Shown: positions 1 to 7,291, counted from the stretch's first letter. The stretch: 18,705 nucleotides of DNA from Gammaproteobacteria bacterium (GCA_021151625.1 JAGKWY010000075.1:1-18705), one strand, 5' to 3'. Numbers and translations are program-made. Notes: generated by a model not told the origin, from the letters alone.

Positions 1-1
1 T

Positions 2-382
2 AATAAAACCACAGCCAAGAAAAAAGTTAAAAAGACGGTAGTTGATGGTGTTGCGCACATCCACGCTTCTTTTAACAACACCATTGTTACCATTACTGAC
101 CGTCAAGGCAATGCTTTGGCATGGGCAACTTCTGGTGGTTCGGGTTTCCGTGGTTCACGTAAGAGTACTCCTTTTGCTGCTCAGGTTGCTGCTGAGCGCG
201 CCGGTGAAGCGGCAAAAGAATATGGTTTGAAAAACCTTGACGTAGAAGTAAAAGGCCCAGGCCCTGGCCGCGAGTCTGCGGTGCGTGCCTTGAACAATGT
301 TGGTTATAAAATTACCAACATCACTGACGTTACGCCGATTCCACACAACGGCTGCCGTCCGCCGAAAAAACGTCGCGTATAA
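2..382 (+). CDS. rpsK: 30S ribosomal protein S11, 5' end cut by window edge
   Basis: Small-subunit ribosomal protein S11, which sits on the platform of the 30S subunit and binds 16S rRNA near the E site. The frame is open from base 2 to the TAA at 380-382 and gives 126 residues. The family is about 129 long, so only the first three or so residues lie outside the window. Hallmark stretches are plain to see: DGVAHIHASFNNTIVTITD, GGSGFRGSRKSTPFAAQ, KGPGPGRES and the basic C-terminus NGCRPPKKRRV. It is followed after 15 bases by rpsD, the usual order in the alpha operon (rpsM-rpsK-rpsD-rpoA-rplQ), so it is surely co-transcribed. In E. coli the S4 protein represses translation of this operon; that control site would lie upstream of the window. 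Identification is certain; only the start is missing. Confidence 0.98.
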   Translation, partial: NKTTAKKKVKKTVVDGVAHIHASFNNTIVTITDRQGNALAWATSGGSGFRGSRKSTPFAAQVAAERAGEAAKEYGLKNLDVEVKGPGPGRESAVRALNNVGYKITNITDVTPIPHNGCRPPKKRRV

Positions 383-397
383 GGGGGAGCATAGAGA

Positions 398-1018
398 ATG
401 GCTCGTTATATTGGACCAACTTGTAAACTGTCTCGCCGTGAAGGAACTGATTTGTTCCTGAAAAGCGGTGCGCGCGCACTGGATTCAAAGTGCAAAATTG
501 AAACTGCACCAGGTCAACATGGCCAGCGTCGTGGTCGTTTATCTGACTACGGTGTGCAGTTACGTGAAAAGCAAAAAGTACGTCGTATCTACGGTATCCT
601 GGAAAAACAATTCCGCGGTTACTACAAAGAAGCAGCACGTCGTAAGGGCGCAACCGGTGAGAACCTGTTGAAGTTGCTGGAAGCTCGTTTGGATAACGTT
701 GTTTATCGTATGGGCTTTGGTTCTACTCGTGCAGAGTCGCGCCAACTGGTTTCTCACAAAGCAATCAGTGTTAATGGTAAAACTGTAAACGTTGCTTCTT
801 ATCAGGTAGCTGCTGGCGATGTGGTTTCCGTGCGTGAAAAAGCCAAAAAGCAATTGCGTATTCAAAATGCATTGAATCTGGCTGGTCAACGCAGCAACGT
901 AGAATGGGTTGACGTAAACAGCGAGAAGAAAGAAGGCGTATTCAAGCGCGTTCCTGATCGCATTGATTTACCTGCTGACATCAACGAGAACCTCATCGTC
1001 GAGCTTTACTCCAAGTAA
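398..1018 (+). CDS. rpsD: 30S ribosomal protein S4
   Basis: Small-subunit ribosomal protein S4, a primary 16S rRNA binder that nucleates assembly of the 30S body and contributes to decoding accuracy. In E. coli it also acts as translational repressor of its own operon. The protein is 206 residues, the same as in E. coli. The N-terminus MARYIGPTCKLSRREGTDL, the RNA-binding S4 domain (ARLDNVVYRMGFGSTRAESRQ, then SHKAISVNGKTVN, roughly residues 96-140) and the C-terminal ADINENLIVELYSK are typical. The ATG at 398 is preceded by a GGGGGAG Shine-Dalgarno at 383-389. The next gene, rpoA, would begin 26 bases after the stop. Nothing unusual is seen inside this gene, so the defect just downstream does not touch it. 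Confidence 0.99.
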   Translation: MARYIGPTCKLSRREGTDLFLKSGARALDSKCKIETAPGQHGQRRGRLSDYGVQLREKQKVRRIYGILEKQFRGYYKEAARRKGATGENLLKLLEARLDNVVYRMGFGSTRAESRQLVSHKAISVNGKTVNVASYQVAAGDVVSVREKAKKQLRIQNALNLAGQRSNVEWVDVNSEKKEGVFKRVPDRIDLPADINENLIVELYSK

Positions 1019-1044
1019 GGGACGATCCGCTAACAGGTGTGGCT

Positions 1045-1772
1045 ATGCAGACTGCTGTAAGCACGGTAAGGATCATGCGGTTCTTACCTTGAGTAAAAAA
1101 GGTCCTGGTGTTGTTACTGCTGCTGATATTCAAGTTGATCATGATGTGGAAATTAAAAACCCAGATCATGTGATTGCCAATATCACTGGTAACACTGAAT
1201 TGAAAATGCGTTTAACCATTGCTCGTGGTCGCGGTTATCAGCCTGCTGATAGTCGTCGTCGCGATGATGATGAAAGTCGCGCAATTGGCCGCTTGCAGTT
1301 AGATGCGTCCTTCAGCCCTGTAAAGCGTTTGGCTTACAGTGTTGAAAGCGCGCGTGTTGAACAGCGTACTGACTTGGATAAGTTGATTCTGGATCTGGAA
1401 ACCAACGGTACCATTGATCCTGAAGAAGCTATCCGTCGCGCTGCGACTATTCTGCAGCAGCAATTGGCTGTGTTTGTTGATCTGGAAGGTGAGAAGCAAT
1501 CAGCTCCTGAGCAAAAAGAAGAGGCAATTGATCCGATTCTGCTGCGCCCTGTGGATGACTTGGAGCTTACTGTACGTTCAGCAAACTGCTTGAAAGCAGA
1601 AAATATTTATTACATCGGTGATTTGATTCAGCGCACAGAAGTTGAGCTGTTGAAAACGCCAAACCTGGGTAAGAAGTCACTGACCGAGATTAAAGATGTT
1701 CTCGCTTCTCGTGGTTTGTCACTGGGTATGCGTTTGGAAAACTGGCCCCCAGCTAGTTTGAGAAACGATTAA
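1045..1772 (+). pseudogene. rpoA: RNA polymerase alpha subunit, internal 5' deletion with frameshift
   Basis: The alpha subunit dimerises to start RNA polymerase assembly (N-terminal domain) and contacts UP elements and activators (C-terminal domain). The expected start is present at 1045 (MQTAV), but the frame then hits TGA at 1090. From about 1062 the neighbouring frame reads HGKDHAVLTLSKKGPGVVTAADI and continues faultlessly to the TAA at 1770-1772. By comparison with E. coli and Pseudomonas alpha this resumes near residue 93, so residues of about 6-92 (some 259 bases, not a multiple of three) are missing. The lost part holds the dimerisation helices and beta-contact residues such as those matching E. 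coli R45 and L48. The C-terminal domain is complete: TVRSANCLK with the R265 equivalent at 1575-1577, then TPNLGKKSLTEIKDVL and LENWPPAS. No ATG or GTG lies in the second frame near the joint; the open frame running back into rpsD is chance. As written it cannot make a working alpha; an assembly or cloning error is the simplest reading. Confidence 0.9.
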
Positions 1773-1781
1773 AAAGCAACG

Positions 1782-1825
1782 AAACCTTGAATGACTGCTG
1801 AGCTTTTCGCTGTCATTCAAGGTTT
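1782..1825 (+). terminator. strong hairpin between rpoA and rplQ
   Basis: A perfect 14-bp inverted repeat (AAACCTTGAATGAC at 1782-1795 against 1812-1825) encloses a 16-base loop that can itself form a 3-bp AGC/GCT stem. A short T run (TTTT, 1823-1826) and ATTATTA follow. It lies ten bases after the rpoA stop. The weak T tract suggests partial termination, attenuation or an RNA-processing or stability element between rpoA and rplQ rather than a full stop. The structure is seen directly; the function is inferred. Confidence 0.55.
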
Positions 1826-1838
1826 TATTATTAGTTCG

Positions 1839-1861
1839 CCTGTAACTCACTTCGGTGCAGG
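1839..1861 (+). promoter_or_regulatory. UUCG-capped hairpin in the rplQ leader
   Basis: CAC-TTCG-GTG (1848-1857) forms a hairpin closed by the very stable C(UUCG)G tetraloop, extended across a 5-base bulge by CCTG (1839-1842) pairing with CAGG (1858-1861). It sits about 48 bases upstream of the rplQ start, directly after the larger hairpin at 1782-1825. It may shape the 5' end of a separate rplQ message or affect its translation. Its role is a guess. Confidence 0.35.
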
Positions 1862-1908
1862 TGATTAACGAGATTGCGTAAAGCAGTCCATTTTTGAAGG
1901 AATTTGAT

Positions 1909-2301
1909 ATGCGTCATCGTCTCTCCGGTCGTCAATTAGGCCGTAATGCTTCTCATCGTAAGGCAATGTTTCGTAACATGAGCGCTTCTTTGGTTGAGCA
2001 TGAACTAATTAAAACCACTCTGCCTAAAGCAAAAGAATTGCGTCGTGTAATCGAGCCTTTGATTACTATTGCTAAAGTTGATTCGGTAGCTAACCGTCGT
2101 TTGGTTTCTGCACGTATCCAGAGCAAAGAAGCAGTGGGTAAGTTGTTTAGCAATTTGGGCAAGCGTTATGCTACACGTCCAGGTGGTTATGTACGTATTC
2201 TGAAATGCGGTTTTCGTGCTGGTGATAAAGCGCCAATGGCATACGTAGAATTGGTGGATCGTCCAGCTAAAGCACTGGAATCTGCAGTAGAAGCTGAATA
2301 A
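1909..2301 (+). CDS. rplQ: 50S ribosomal protein L17
   Basis: Large-subunit ribosomal protein L17, which binds 23S rRNA near the exit-tunnel side of the 50S particle. The product is 130 residues, close to the 127 of E. coli. The conserved start MRHRLSGRQLGRNASHRKAM, the central LIKTTLPKAKELRRVIEPLIT and GGYVRILKCGFRAGDKAPMAYVEL identify it without doubt. The ATG at 1909 is chosen over the in-frame TTG at 1894 because it gives the family N-terminus and has a GAAGGA Shine-Dalgarno (1896-1901) in front. It is the last gene of the alpha operon and is followed after 20 bases by a strong terminator. The 136-base spacer from rpoA is longer than the other gaps in this operon and carries two hairpins. 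Confidence 0.98.
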   Translation: MRHRLSGRQLGRNASHRKAMFRNMSASLVEHELIKTTLPKAKELRRVIEPLITIAKVDSVANRRLVSARIQSKEAVGKLFSNLGKRYATRPGGYVRILKCGFRAGDKAPMAYVELVDRPAKALESAVEAE

Positions 2302-2321
2302 GCCTACAAATTAATTTAAAT

Positions 2322-2353
2322 AAAAAGGCCAGGCAGAAATGTCTGGCCTTTTT
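2322..2353 (+). terminator. Rho-independent terminator of the alpha operon
   Basis: GGCCAGGC (2327-2334) pairs with GTCTGGCC (2341-2348) with one G-U pair around a 6-base loop, flanked by AAAAA and TTTTT so that the stem can extend to 13 bp. The T run at 2349-2353 follows the G+C-rich stem directly. This is a textbook intrinsic terminator 20 bases after rplQ, and the flanking A run means it could also work weakly on the minus strand. Confidence 0.9.
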
Positions 2354-2486
2354 ATTTTAGGCCTGCTTTTTTTGTTCACTAATACTTGCTTTGGATATAT
2401 CTACCAGATAGTTAGTGGATTTTAATTTGGGTGTTAGTTTTAAGTTATGGCGAATTTGAACTGCTGCCTGTCTTGGCTCGGACTCT

Positions 2487-2504
2487 TGTCGGCAATGTCT
2501 CACA
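2487..2504 (+). promoter_or_regulatory. GacA-type upstream activating palindrome
   Basis: TGTCGGCAATGTCTCACA matches the form TGTnnG-N6-CnnACA of the GacA/UvrY/VarA box (consensus TGTAAG-N6-CTTACA) found upstream of rsmY, rsmZ and csrB genes. Three of the twelve specified bases differ. It is centred about 47 bp upstream of the start point inferred for the RNA at 2542, a position suited to an activator. The match alone would be modest; its place in front of a GGA-rich RNA makes it convincing. Confidence 0.65.
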
Positions 2505-2529
2505 AGTAATTCCGATTTTGTCTGCTATC

Positions 2530-2535
2530 TATGAT
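2530..2535 (+). promoter_or_regulatory. -10 box for the CsrB/RsmZ-like RNA
   Basis: TATGAT matches the sigma-70 -10 consensus at five of six bases. No good -35 box lies 16-18 bases upstream (the sequence there is around GTAATTCCG), as expected for an activator-dependent promoter with a GacA box in front. Transcription would start near 2542. Confidence 0.5.
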
Positions 2536-2541
2536 TTTCCA

Positions 2542-2729
2542 AAAGCGTAGAATGGGAATTACAGGACGTTGATCAACGCAGGATGTGTTGAGAAAAGGAG
2601 TTAGGTTGCAGGATGTAACCACACAGGGATTATGAGGAAACAGGCTGGATGCCGATGCGGTCAAGAAGATCGTTGACCCACGCAGGATGCAACGGGGCTT
2701 GCGGATTGCAACGCCCCTTTTTTCTTTTT
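2542..2729 (+). ncRNA. CsrB/RsmZ-family CsrA-sequestering small RNA
   Basis: An RNA of about 190 nt that should titrate the RNA-binding repressor CsrA/RsmA. Ten GGA triplets fall in this stretch (starting 2555, 2564, 2581, 2597, 2611, 2627, 2636, 2647, 2685, 2703), many in the preferred form CAGGAYG. Several lie in hairpin loops: TCAAC/GTTGA (2573-2577, 2587-2591) and GGTT/AACC (2604-2607, 2617-2620) both present the same 9-base loop GCAGGATGT; GGC/GCC (2643-2645, 2651-2653) presents TGGAT; CGTTG/CAACG (2671-2675, 2690-2694) holds another CAGGATG; the terminator loop holds the last GGA. A -10 box and a GacA-like box lie upstream and an intrinsic terminator ends it. No open reading frame explains the stretch. 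The size lies between RsmY/RsmZ (about 120 nt) and CsrB (about 370 nt). It converges on uvrA, whose stop is 13 bases beyond. Exact ends are inferred; the family call rests on motif density and structure, not a search. Confidence 0.87.
2694..2729 (+). terminator. Rho-independent terminator of the GGA-rich RNA
   Basis: GGGGC (2694-2698) pairs with GCCCC (2713-2717), continued by TTGC/GCAA (2699-2702, 2708-2711) after a bulged C, with GGATT in the loop. A T-rich tail, six T, C and five T (2718-2729), follows. The tail lies only on the plus-strand side, so this ends the small RNA and not uvrA. Confidence 0.9.
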
Positions 2730-2741
2730 AGTGAAAGTAAA

Positions 2742-5615
2742 TCAAGCCTTTTTTGAAGAGGCTTTTACCTGCGATTTCTTTTTGGGTTCCAATAATTTCA
2801 GCATGGGTTTAAGGAATCGGCCTGTGTGTGAATGCTCCAACTGGGCAACATCTTCCGGTGTTCCTGTCGCAATAATCTGACCTCCTCCGCTACCGCCTTC
2901 TGGTCCCAAATCAACAATCCAATCAGCTGTTTTAATTACATCGAGGTTGTGCTCAATCACAACAACGGTATTGCCGTGATCACGCAGTCTATGCAGTACA
3001 TTTAATAATTGCTGTATATCGTAAAAGTGCAAGCCTGTAGTGGGTTCGTCAAGAATATAGAGTGTTTTTCCTGTGTCGCGTTTGGATAATTCTTTCGCGA
3101 GTTTTACCCGCTGCGCTTCTCCGCCTGACAGTGTTGTTGCCGATTGCCCCAAGCGAATATAAGAAAGTCCTACATCCATCAATGTTTGCAATTTATTGGC
3201 GATGGATGGTACTGCATCAAAAAATTCACGTGCGTCTTCCACTGTCATATCCAATACTTCGTTAATGTTTTTATTTTTGTATTTCACATCCAGTGTTTCG
3301 CGGTTGTAGCGTTTGCCTTTGCAAACATCGCAAGGCACATAGACATCAGGTAGAAAGTGCATTTCCACTTTGGTAACACCGTCGCCCTGGCAAGCTTCAC
3401 AGCGACCGCCCTTCACGTTAAAGCTGAAGCGCCCTGGTTGGTAGCCGCGTGAGCGCGATTCCTGAGTGCCAGCAAATAATTCACGAATGGGTGTGAAGAT
3501 TCCTGTGTAGGTTGCCGGGTTTGAGCGAGGGGTGCGGCCAATTGGGCTTTGGTCGATATCAACGCATTTGTCGAATAGATCCAGACCTTGAATTTCTTCA
3601 TATACCGCGGGATCAAGCGTGGTTGCGCCATTCAGTTCCGTTGCAGCCAGTGGATGCAATGTTGCATTGATCAGGGTGGATTTTCCCGAGCCTGATACGC
3701 CGGTTACACAAGTCATCAGGCCAACTGGAATTTCCAGCGTTACATTTTGTAAATTATTTCCCTTGGCGCCGATCAAGCGCAGCATTTGTTTTGCGTTAAC
3801 TGGATTGCGTTTAGCGGGTACCGCAATTTCTTTGGTGCCGCTGAGATATTGCCCCGTGATCGAATCCTTGTTTGCCATGATAGCTTTGACGTTACCCTGG
3901 GCGATGACCTGGCCACCGTGCACACCGGCACCAGGGCCAATATCAATCACATGATCTGCAAGGCGGATCGCATCCTCATCGTGCTCCACAACAATTACGG
4001 TGTTGCCGATATCGCGCAAGTGGGTGAGGGTTTTCAGCAGGCGTTCGTTATCGCGTTGATGCAAGCCGATAGATGGTTCATCAAGGATATACATAACGCC
4101 TACCAGGCCAGCACCAATTTGACTGGCGAGCCGAATACGCTGCGCTTCTCCGCCCGATAAAGTTTCCGCGCTGCGATTGAGCGTTAAGTAATTCAATCCT
4201 ACGTCGACGAGGAAGCGGAAACGATCGCGCAGTTCTTTCAGAATTTTATCGGCGATACCCGCTTTGCGTCCTTTAAAGCTGAGCTTCATGTAGTAGTCGT
4301 AAGCATCTGCCACTGGCATTTCTGTGATCTTGGGGAGCGGGCGCTCATCGATAAATACGTTGCGCGCTTCAACGCGTAAACGAGTGCCTTCACATTCCGG
4401 ACAGGGTTGGGTGGATAGAAATTTAATCAGGTCTTCGCGCACTGAGCTGGATTCGGTATCGCGATAGCGCCGTTCCATATTTGGCAACACACCTTCAAAG
4501 GTGTGGCTGCGTTTATACACATCGCCACGATCATTGATGTAATTAAATTCAATCACTTCCTCTCCAGAACCGTAGAGTACGGCCTCGCGCTGCTTGGCTT
4601 TGAGTTTTGACCAGGGTGTATCCACATTAAACGCGTAGTGTTTGGCGAGCGATGCCAGCATATGGAAATAGTAAACGTTGCGTTTATCCCAGCCACGAAT
4701 AGCGCCTTCAGAAAGACTGAGTGCAGTATCCTGGATTACTTTGTCTTCATCAAAAAACTGATGCACGCCCAAACCATCGCAGGTTGGGCATGCGCCGGCG
4801 GGATTGTTAAACGAGAACAGACGCGGCTCAAGCTCGCTCAGACTGTAATCGCAAATTGGGCAGGCGTGTTTGGAGGAGAAAAGACGATCCGGCGCTTCGC
4901 CATCCATATAGTTAATGCAGGCAATACCTTCCGACAAATTCAGCGCAGTTTCAAACGATTCAGCGAGGCGCAGTTTTAAATCTTCGCGCACTTTAAAGCG
5001 GTCGATGACTACTTCAACGGTGTGTTTCTTTTTCTTATCGAGTTTGGGGGTATCGTCCAGGTCGCAGAGGATCCCATCAATGCGTGCACGAATAAAACCG
5101 TCGCGCTTCAATTGCTCAAACACATGCAGGTGTTCGCCTTTACGATCGCGGATGATAGGTGCGAGGAGCATCAGCTTGGTGCCTTCAGGCATTGCCAGAA
5201 CGGTATCCACCATTTCGCTAATCGTCTGTGCTGTTAGCGGGGCACCGTGCTCCGGGCAGCGCGGCTCGCCCACCCGGGCATAGAGCAAGCGTAAGTAATC
5301 ATAAATCTCGGTGATAGTGCCCACGGTGGAGCGCGGGTTATGCGAGGTAGATTTCTGCTCAATTGAAATGGCCGGGCTCAAGCCCTCCACATGGTCGACA
5401 TCCGGCTTTTCCATCATCGATAGAAACTGGCGCGCGTAGGTGGAGAGTGACTCCACGTAACGGCGCTGACCTTCAGCATAGAGGGTGTCAAATGCCAGCG
5501 AGGACTTGCCCGAACCGGATGGGCCGGTAATAACAACAAGCTTGTCGCGCGGGATATCCAGGTCGATATTTTTGAGGTTGTGGGTGCGTGCGCCCCTGAC
5601 AATAATTTTGTCCAT
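2742..5615 (-). CDS. uvrA: excinuclease ABC subunit A (UvrA)
   Basis: DNA-damage sensor of nucleotide excision repair. A UvrA dimer with UvrB finds bulky lesions, hands the DNA to UvrB and leaves before UvrC cuts. The product is 957 residues (E. coli 940). Both ABC modules are complete: Walker A GPSGSGKSS (31-39) and GVSGSGKST (639-647), signatures LSGGEAQR (486-493 and 829-836), and Walker B/D-loop segments ILDEPSIGLH and ILDEPTTGLH. Zinc-binding cysteines are present at C252/C255/C276/C279 and C739/C742/C762/C765. The C-terminus is lysine-rich. The minus-strand ATG at 5613-5615 gives the family start MDKIIVRGARTHNL with a GGTGGA ribosome-binding sequence upstream. It is divergent from the MFS gene. 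No LexA box of the form CTGT-N8-ACAG is seen upstream, although uvrA is SOS-controlled in E. coli. No terminator of its own is visible before the small RNA gene. Confidence 0.99.
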   Translation of the reverse strand: MDKIIVRGARTHNLKNIDLDIPRDKLVVITGPSGSGKSSLAFDTLYAEGQRRYVESLSTYARQFLSMMEKPDVDHVEGLSPAISIEQKSTSHNPRSTVGTITEIYDYLRLLYARVGEPRCPEHGAPLTAQTISEMVDTVLAMPEGTKLMLLAPIIRDRKGEHLHVFEQLKRDGFIRARIDGILCDLDDTPKLDKKKKHTVEVVIDRFKVREDLKLRLAESFETALNLSEGIACINYMDGEAPDRLFSSKHACPICDYSLSELEPRLFSFNNPAGACPTCDGLGVHQFFDEDKVIQDTALSLSEGAIRGWDKRNVYYFHMLASLAKHYAFNVDTPWSKLKAKQREAVLYGSGEEVIEFNYINDRGDVYKRSHTFEGVLPNMERRYRDTESSSVREDLIKFLSTQPCPECEGTRLRVEARNVFIDERPLPKITEMPVADAYDYYMKLSFKGRKAGIADKILKELRDRFRFLVDVGLNYLTLNRSAETLSGGEAQRIRLASQIGAGLVGVMYILDEPSIGLHQRDNERLLKTLTHLRDIGNTVIVVEHDEDAIRLADHVIDIGPGAGVHGGQVIAQGNVKAIMANKDSITGQYLSGTKEIAVPAKRNPVNAKQMLRLIGAKGNNLQNVTLEIPVGLMTCVTGVSGSGKSTLINATLHPLAATELNGATTLDPAVYEEIQGLDLFDKCVDIDQSPIGRTPRSNPATYTGIFTPIRELFAGTQESRSRGYQPGRFSFNVKGGRCEACQGDGVTKVEMHFLPDVYVPCDVCKGKRYNRETLDVKYKNKNINEVLDMTVEDAREFFDAVPSIANKLQTLMDVGLSYIRLGQSATTLSGGEAQRVKLAKELSKRDTGKTLYILDEPTTGLHFYDIQQLLNVLHRLRDHGNTVVVIEHNLDVIKTADWIVDLGPEGGSGGGQIIATGTPEDVAQLEHSHTGRFLKPMLKLLEPKKKSQVKASSKKA

Positions 5616-5654
5616 CTACAGCGTTCCACCAAGGTTGATTGGTCAAAAGGGCAG

Positions 5655-5660
5655 ATTATA
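5655..5660 (-). promoter_or_regulatory. possible -10 box of uvrA
   Basis: Read on the minus strand this is TATAAT, a perfect -10 hexamer, about 40 bases upstream of the uvrA start codon. The best -35-like sequence (CTGACA, minus strand, 5682-5687) is 21 bases away, too far for a normal promoter, so the -35 remains unassigned. Confidence 0.35.
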
Positions 5661-5816
5661 CGTAAATGCATTGCCAGTAGATGTCAGGAGTTCGTAAGTC
5701 TTGGTAAAAAGCTACCGGGCAATTTCAGCAAACTTGTGCGGGATTTATGGTGGGGCGCCAGCGGCATTGGTACACTGTCGCACTTTTTCGATAATAAGCT
5801 GCAAGATCCTCTCGCC

Positions 5817-7193
5817 ATGCAACCTACTGATTCAATTTCTGCCGCCGTGCCCTTTGAACGCAAAGTGGTTTACTCCCTGGCCGCACTCTACACCTTCCGC
5901 ATGCTCGGCCTGTTTATGCTGCTGCCGGTATTGGCGGTCTACGGTACCGAATATGCCCACCACAGTCCCTTTCTGTTGGGACTTGCCCTTGGGGCTTATG
6001 GCTTTAGCCAGGCGCTGTTGCAGATACCCTTTGGTGTTTTGTCTGATCGCATTGGCCGCAAGCCCCTAATTTTGATCGGGTTGATTATCTTCACCCTTGG
6101 CAGTGTGGTGGCGGCACTGGCTGATTCCGTGTATGGCTTGATTATCGGTCGTTTCCTGCAAGGCGGCGGGGCGATTTCTGCAGTGGTGATGGCGTTGCTG
6201 ACCGATCTGACCTCCGATGAAAACCGTACCAAAGCCATGGCGACTATAGGTGCGTCTATCGGCGTCTCCTTCTCGGTGGCTATGACCGTTGGGCCATTAC
6301 TGGCCAGTTGGGGTGGTGTAGGTGCGATCTTTTGGTTAACTGCTGCCCTGGGTTTGGTCGGTGTTTACATACTGCTGAAGCAGGTTCCCGATGTGGCTAA
6401 AACCTCTGTACCTAAACGCGAGGCGGTCGCTGTCCCCAATTTGTTGTGGGATACCCTCAAGCACCCGCAATTATTGCGTTTGAACGTGGGGATTTTTGTC
6501 CTGCATTTTGTGCTCATGTCCAGCTTTGTCGTGCTCCCGTTGGTATTGCAGGATCAGTTAAAAATAACGCGTGAATACCACGGCCTGATTTATTTTCCGC
6601 TGCTCGCCCTGGCATTTATGTTAATGCTGCCGTTTGTGATCATTGCTGAAAAGCGCCGCAAAATTAAAAGCGTATTTTTGATTGCTGTAGGGCTGCTACT
6701 GCTTTCCGAACTGGCATTGATGCTGGTCGGTACCCATCTGATTTTTGCACTCCTGGTGCTCTTTGTTTTCTTTATTGCCTTCAATGTGTTGGAGGCGACC
6801 CAGCCTTCGATGGTGAGTAAAATTGCCCCGGCCGGCGCCAAGGGAACGGCGACGGGCATCTATTCAACCTGCCAGGTTCTGGGGGTGTTTGGCGGCGGTG
6901 CTCTGGGTGGATGGCTATTGCAGCACCACAGTATTAACTCGGTCTTCCTGCTCAATAGTGTGCTAGTGGTGATTTGGCTGGCGGTGGCCTGGTCGATGAA
7001 ACCGCCACACTTCCTCGCCAGTGTGCTGATTCCGCTACGAGGGCGTGACCACCAGCAAATCGCTGACAAATTGCGCGCCGTAGATGGTGTGGCAGAGGTG
7101 GTGATAGTTGCCTCGGAGGACACTGCTTATCTGAAGGTGGATCAACGTCGCGTTGATCGCAAAACGCTGGCGGCTATAGTCGACCAGGTGTAA
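5817..7193 (+). CDS. YajR-like MFS transporter with C-terminal YAM domain
   Basis: Inner-membrane proton-linked transporter of the major facilitator superfamily, probably an exporter of the drug:H+ antiporter type; the substrate is unknown. The 458-residue product has about 12 hydrophobic segments, the motif A loop GVLSDRIGRKPL (73-84) between helices 2 and 3, and a motif C-like GASIGVSFSVAMTVGPLLASWGG region. After the last helix a soluble tail (from about residue 400, GRDHQQIADKLRAVDGVAEVVIV and on) resembles the ferredoxin-like YAM domain of E. coli YajR (454 residues). The frame is open well upstream, but ATG 5817 is chosen because the upstream codons overlap uvrA's promoter and start and are not membrane-like; its Shine-Dalgarno is weak. 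A gene of this kind lies between uvrA and ssb in Pseudomonas too, so the order is old. A link to repair or replication is not implied. Confidence 0.9.
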   Translation: MQPTDSISAAVPFERKVVYSLAALYTFRMLGLFMLLPVLAVYGTEYAHHSPFLLGLALGAYGFSQALLQIPFGVLSDRIGRKPLILIGLIIFTLGSVVAALADSVYGLIIGRFLQGGGAISAVVMALLTDLTSDENRTKAMATIGASIGVSFSVAMTVGPLLASWGGVGAIFWLTAALGLVGVYILLKQVPDVAKTSVPKREAVAVPNLLWDTLKHPQLLRLNVGIFVLHFVLMSSFVVLPLVLQDQLKITREYHGLIYFPLLALAFMLMLPFVIIAEKRRKIKSVFLIAVGLLLLSELALMLVGTHLIFALLVLFVFFIAFNVLEATQPSMVSKIAPAGAKGTATGIYSTCQVLGVFGGGALGGWLLQHHSINSVFLLNSVLVVIWLAVAWSMKPPHFLASVLIPLRGRDHQQIADKLRAVDGVAEVVIVASEDTAYLKVDQRRVDRKTLAAIVDQV

Positions 7194-7291
7194 AGTGCAA
7201 AACCCCTAAACGGGGATAAATCATTAATCTGAAAGCCGCCGAAGTACAAACAACAGAAGGCGGATACACGGTAACTCAAGAGGAATTTTGT

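Noticed and set aside
963..1772. An open frame of 269 codons from a TTG inside rpsD through the rpoA remnant
   Set aside because: The first 33 or so codons are rpsD and spacer sequence in a wrong frame, with no ribosome-binding site and no protein likeness. The frame is open there by chance and by the deletion in rpoA.
5616..5816. LexA (SOS) box in the uvrA/MFS divergent region
   Set aside because: No CTGT-N8-ACAG palindrome or close variant could be found there or upstream of ssb. Other LexA consensus types cannot be excluded by eye.
7203..7215. CCCC/GGGG hairpin after the MFS gene as a terminator
   Set aside because: The stem is only 4 bp and no T run follows on either strand.
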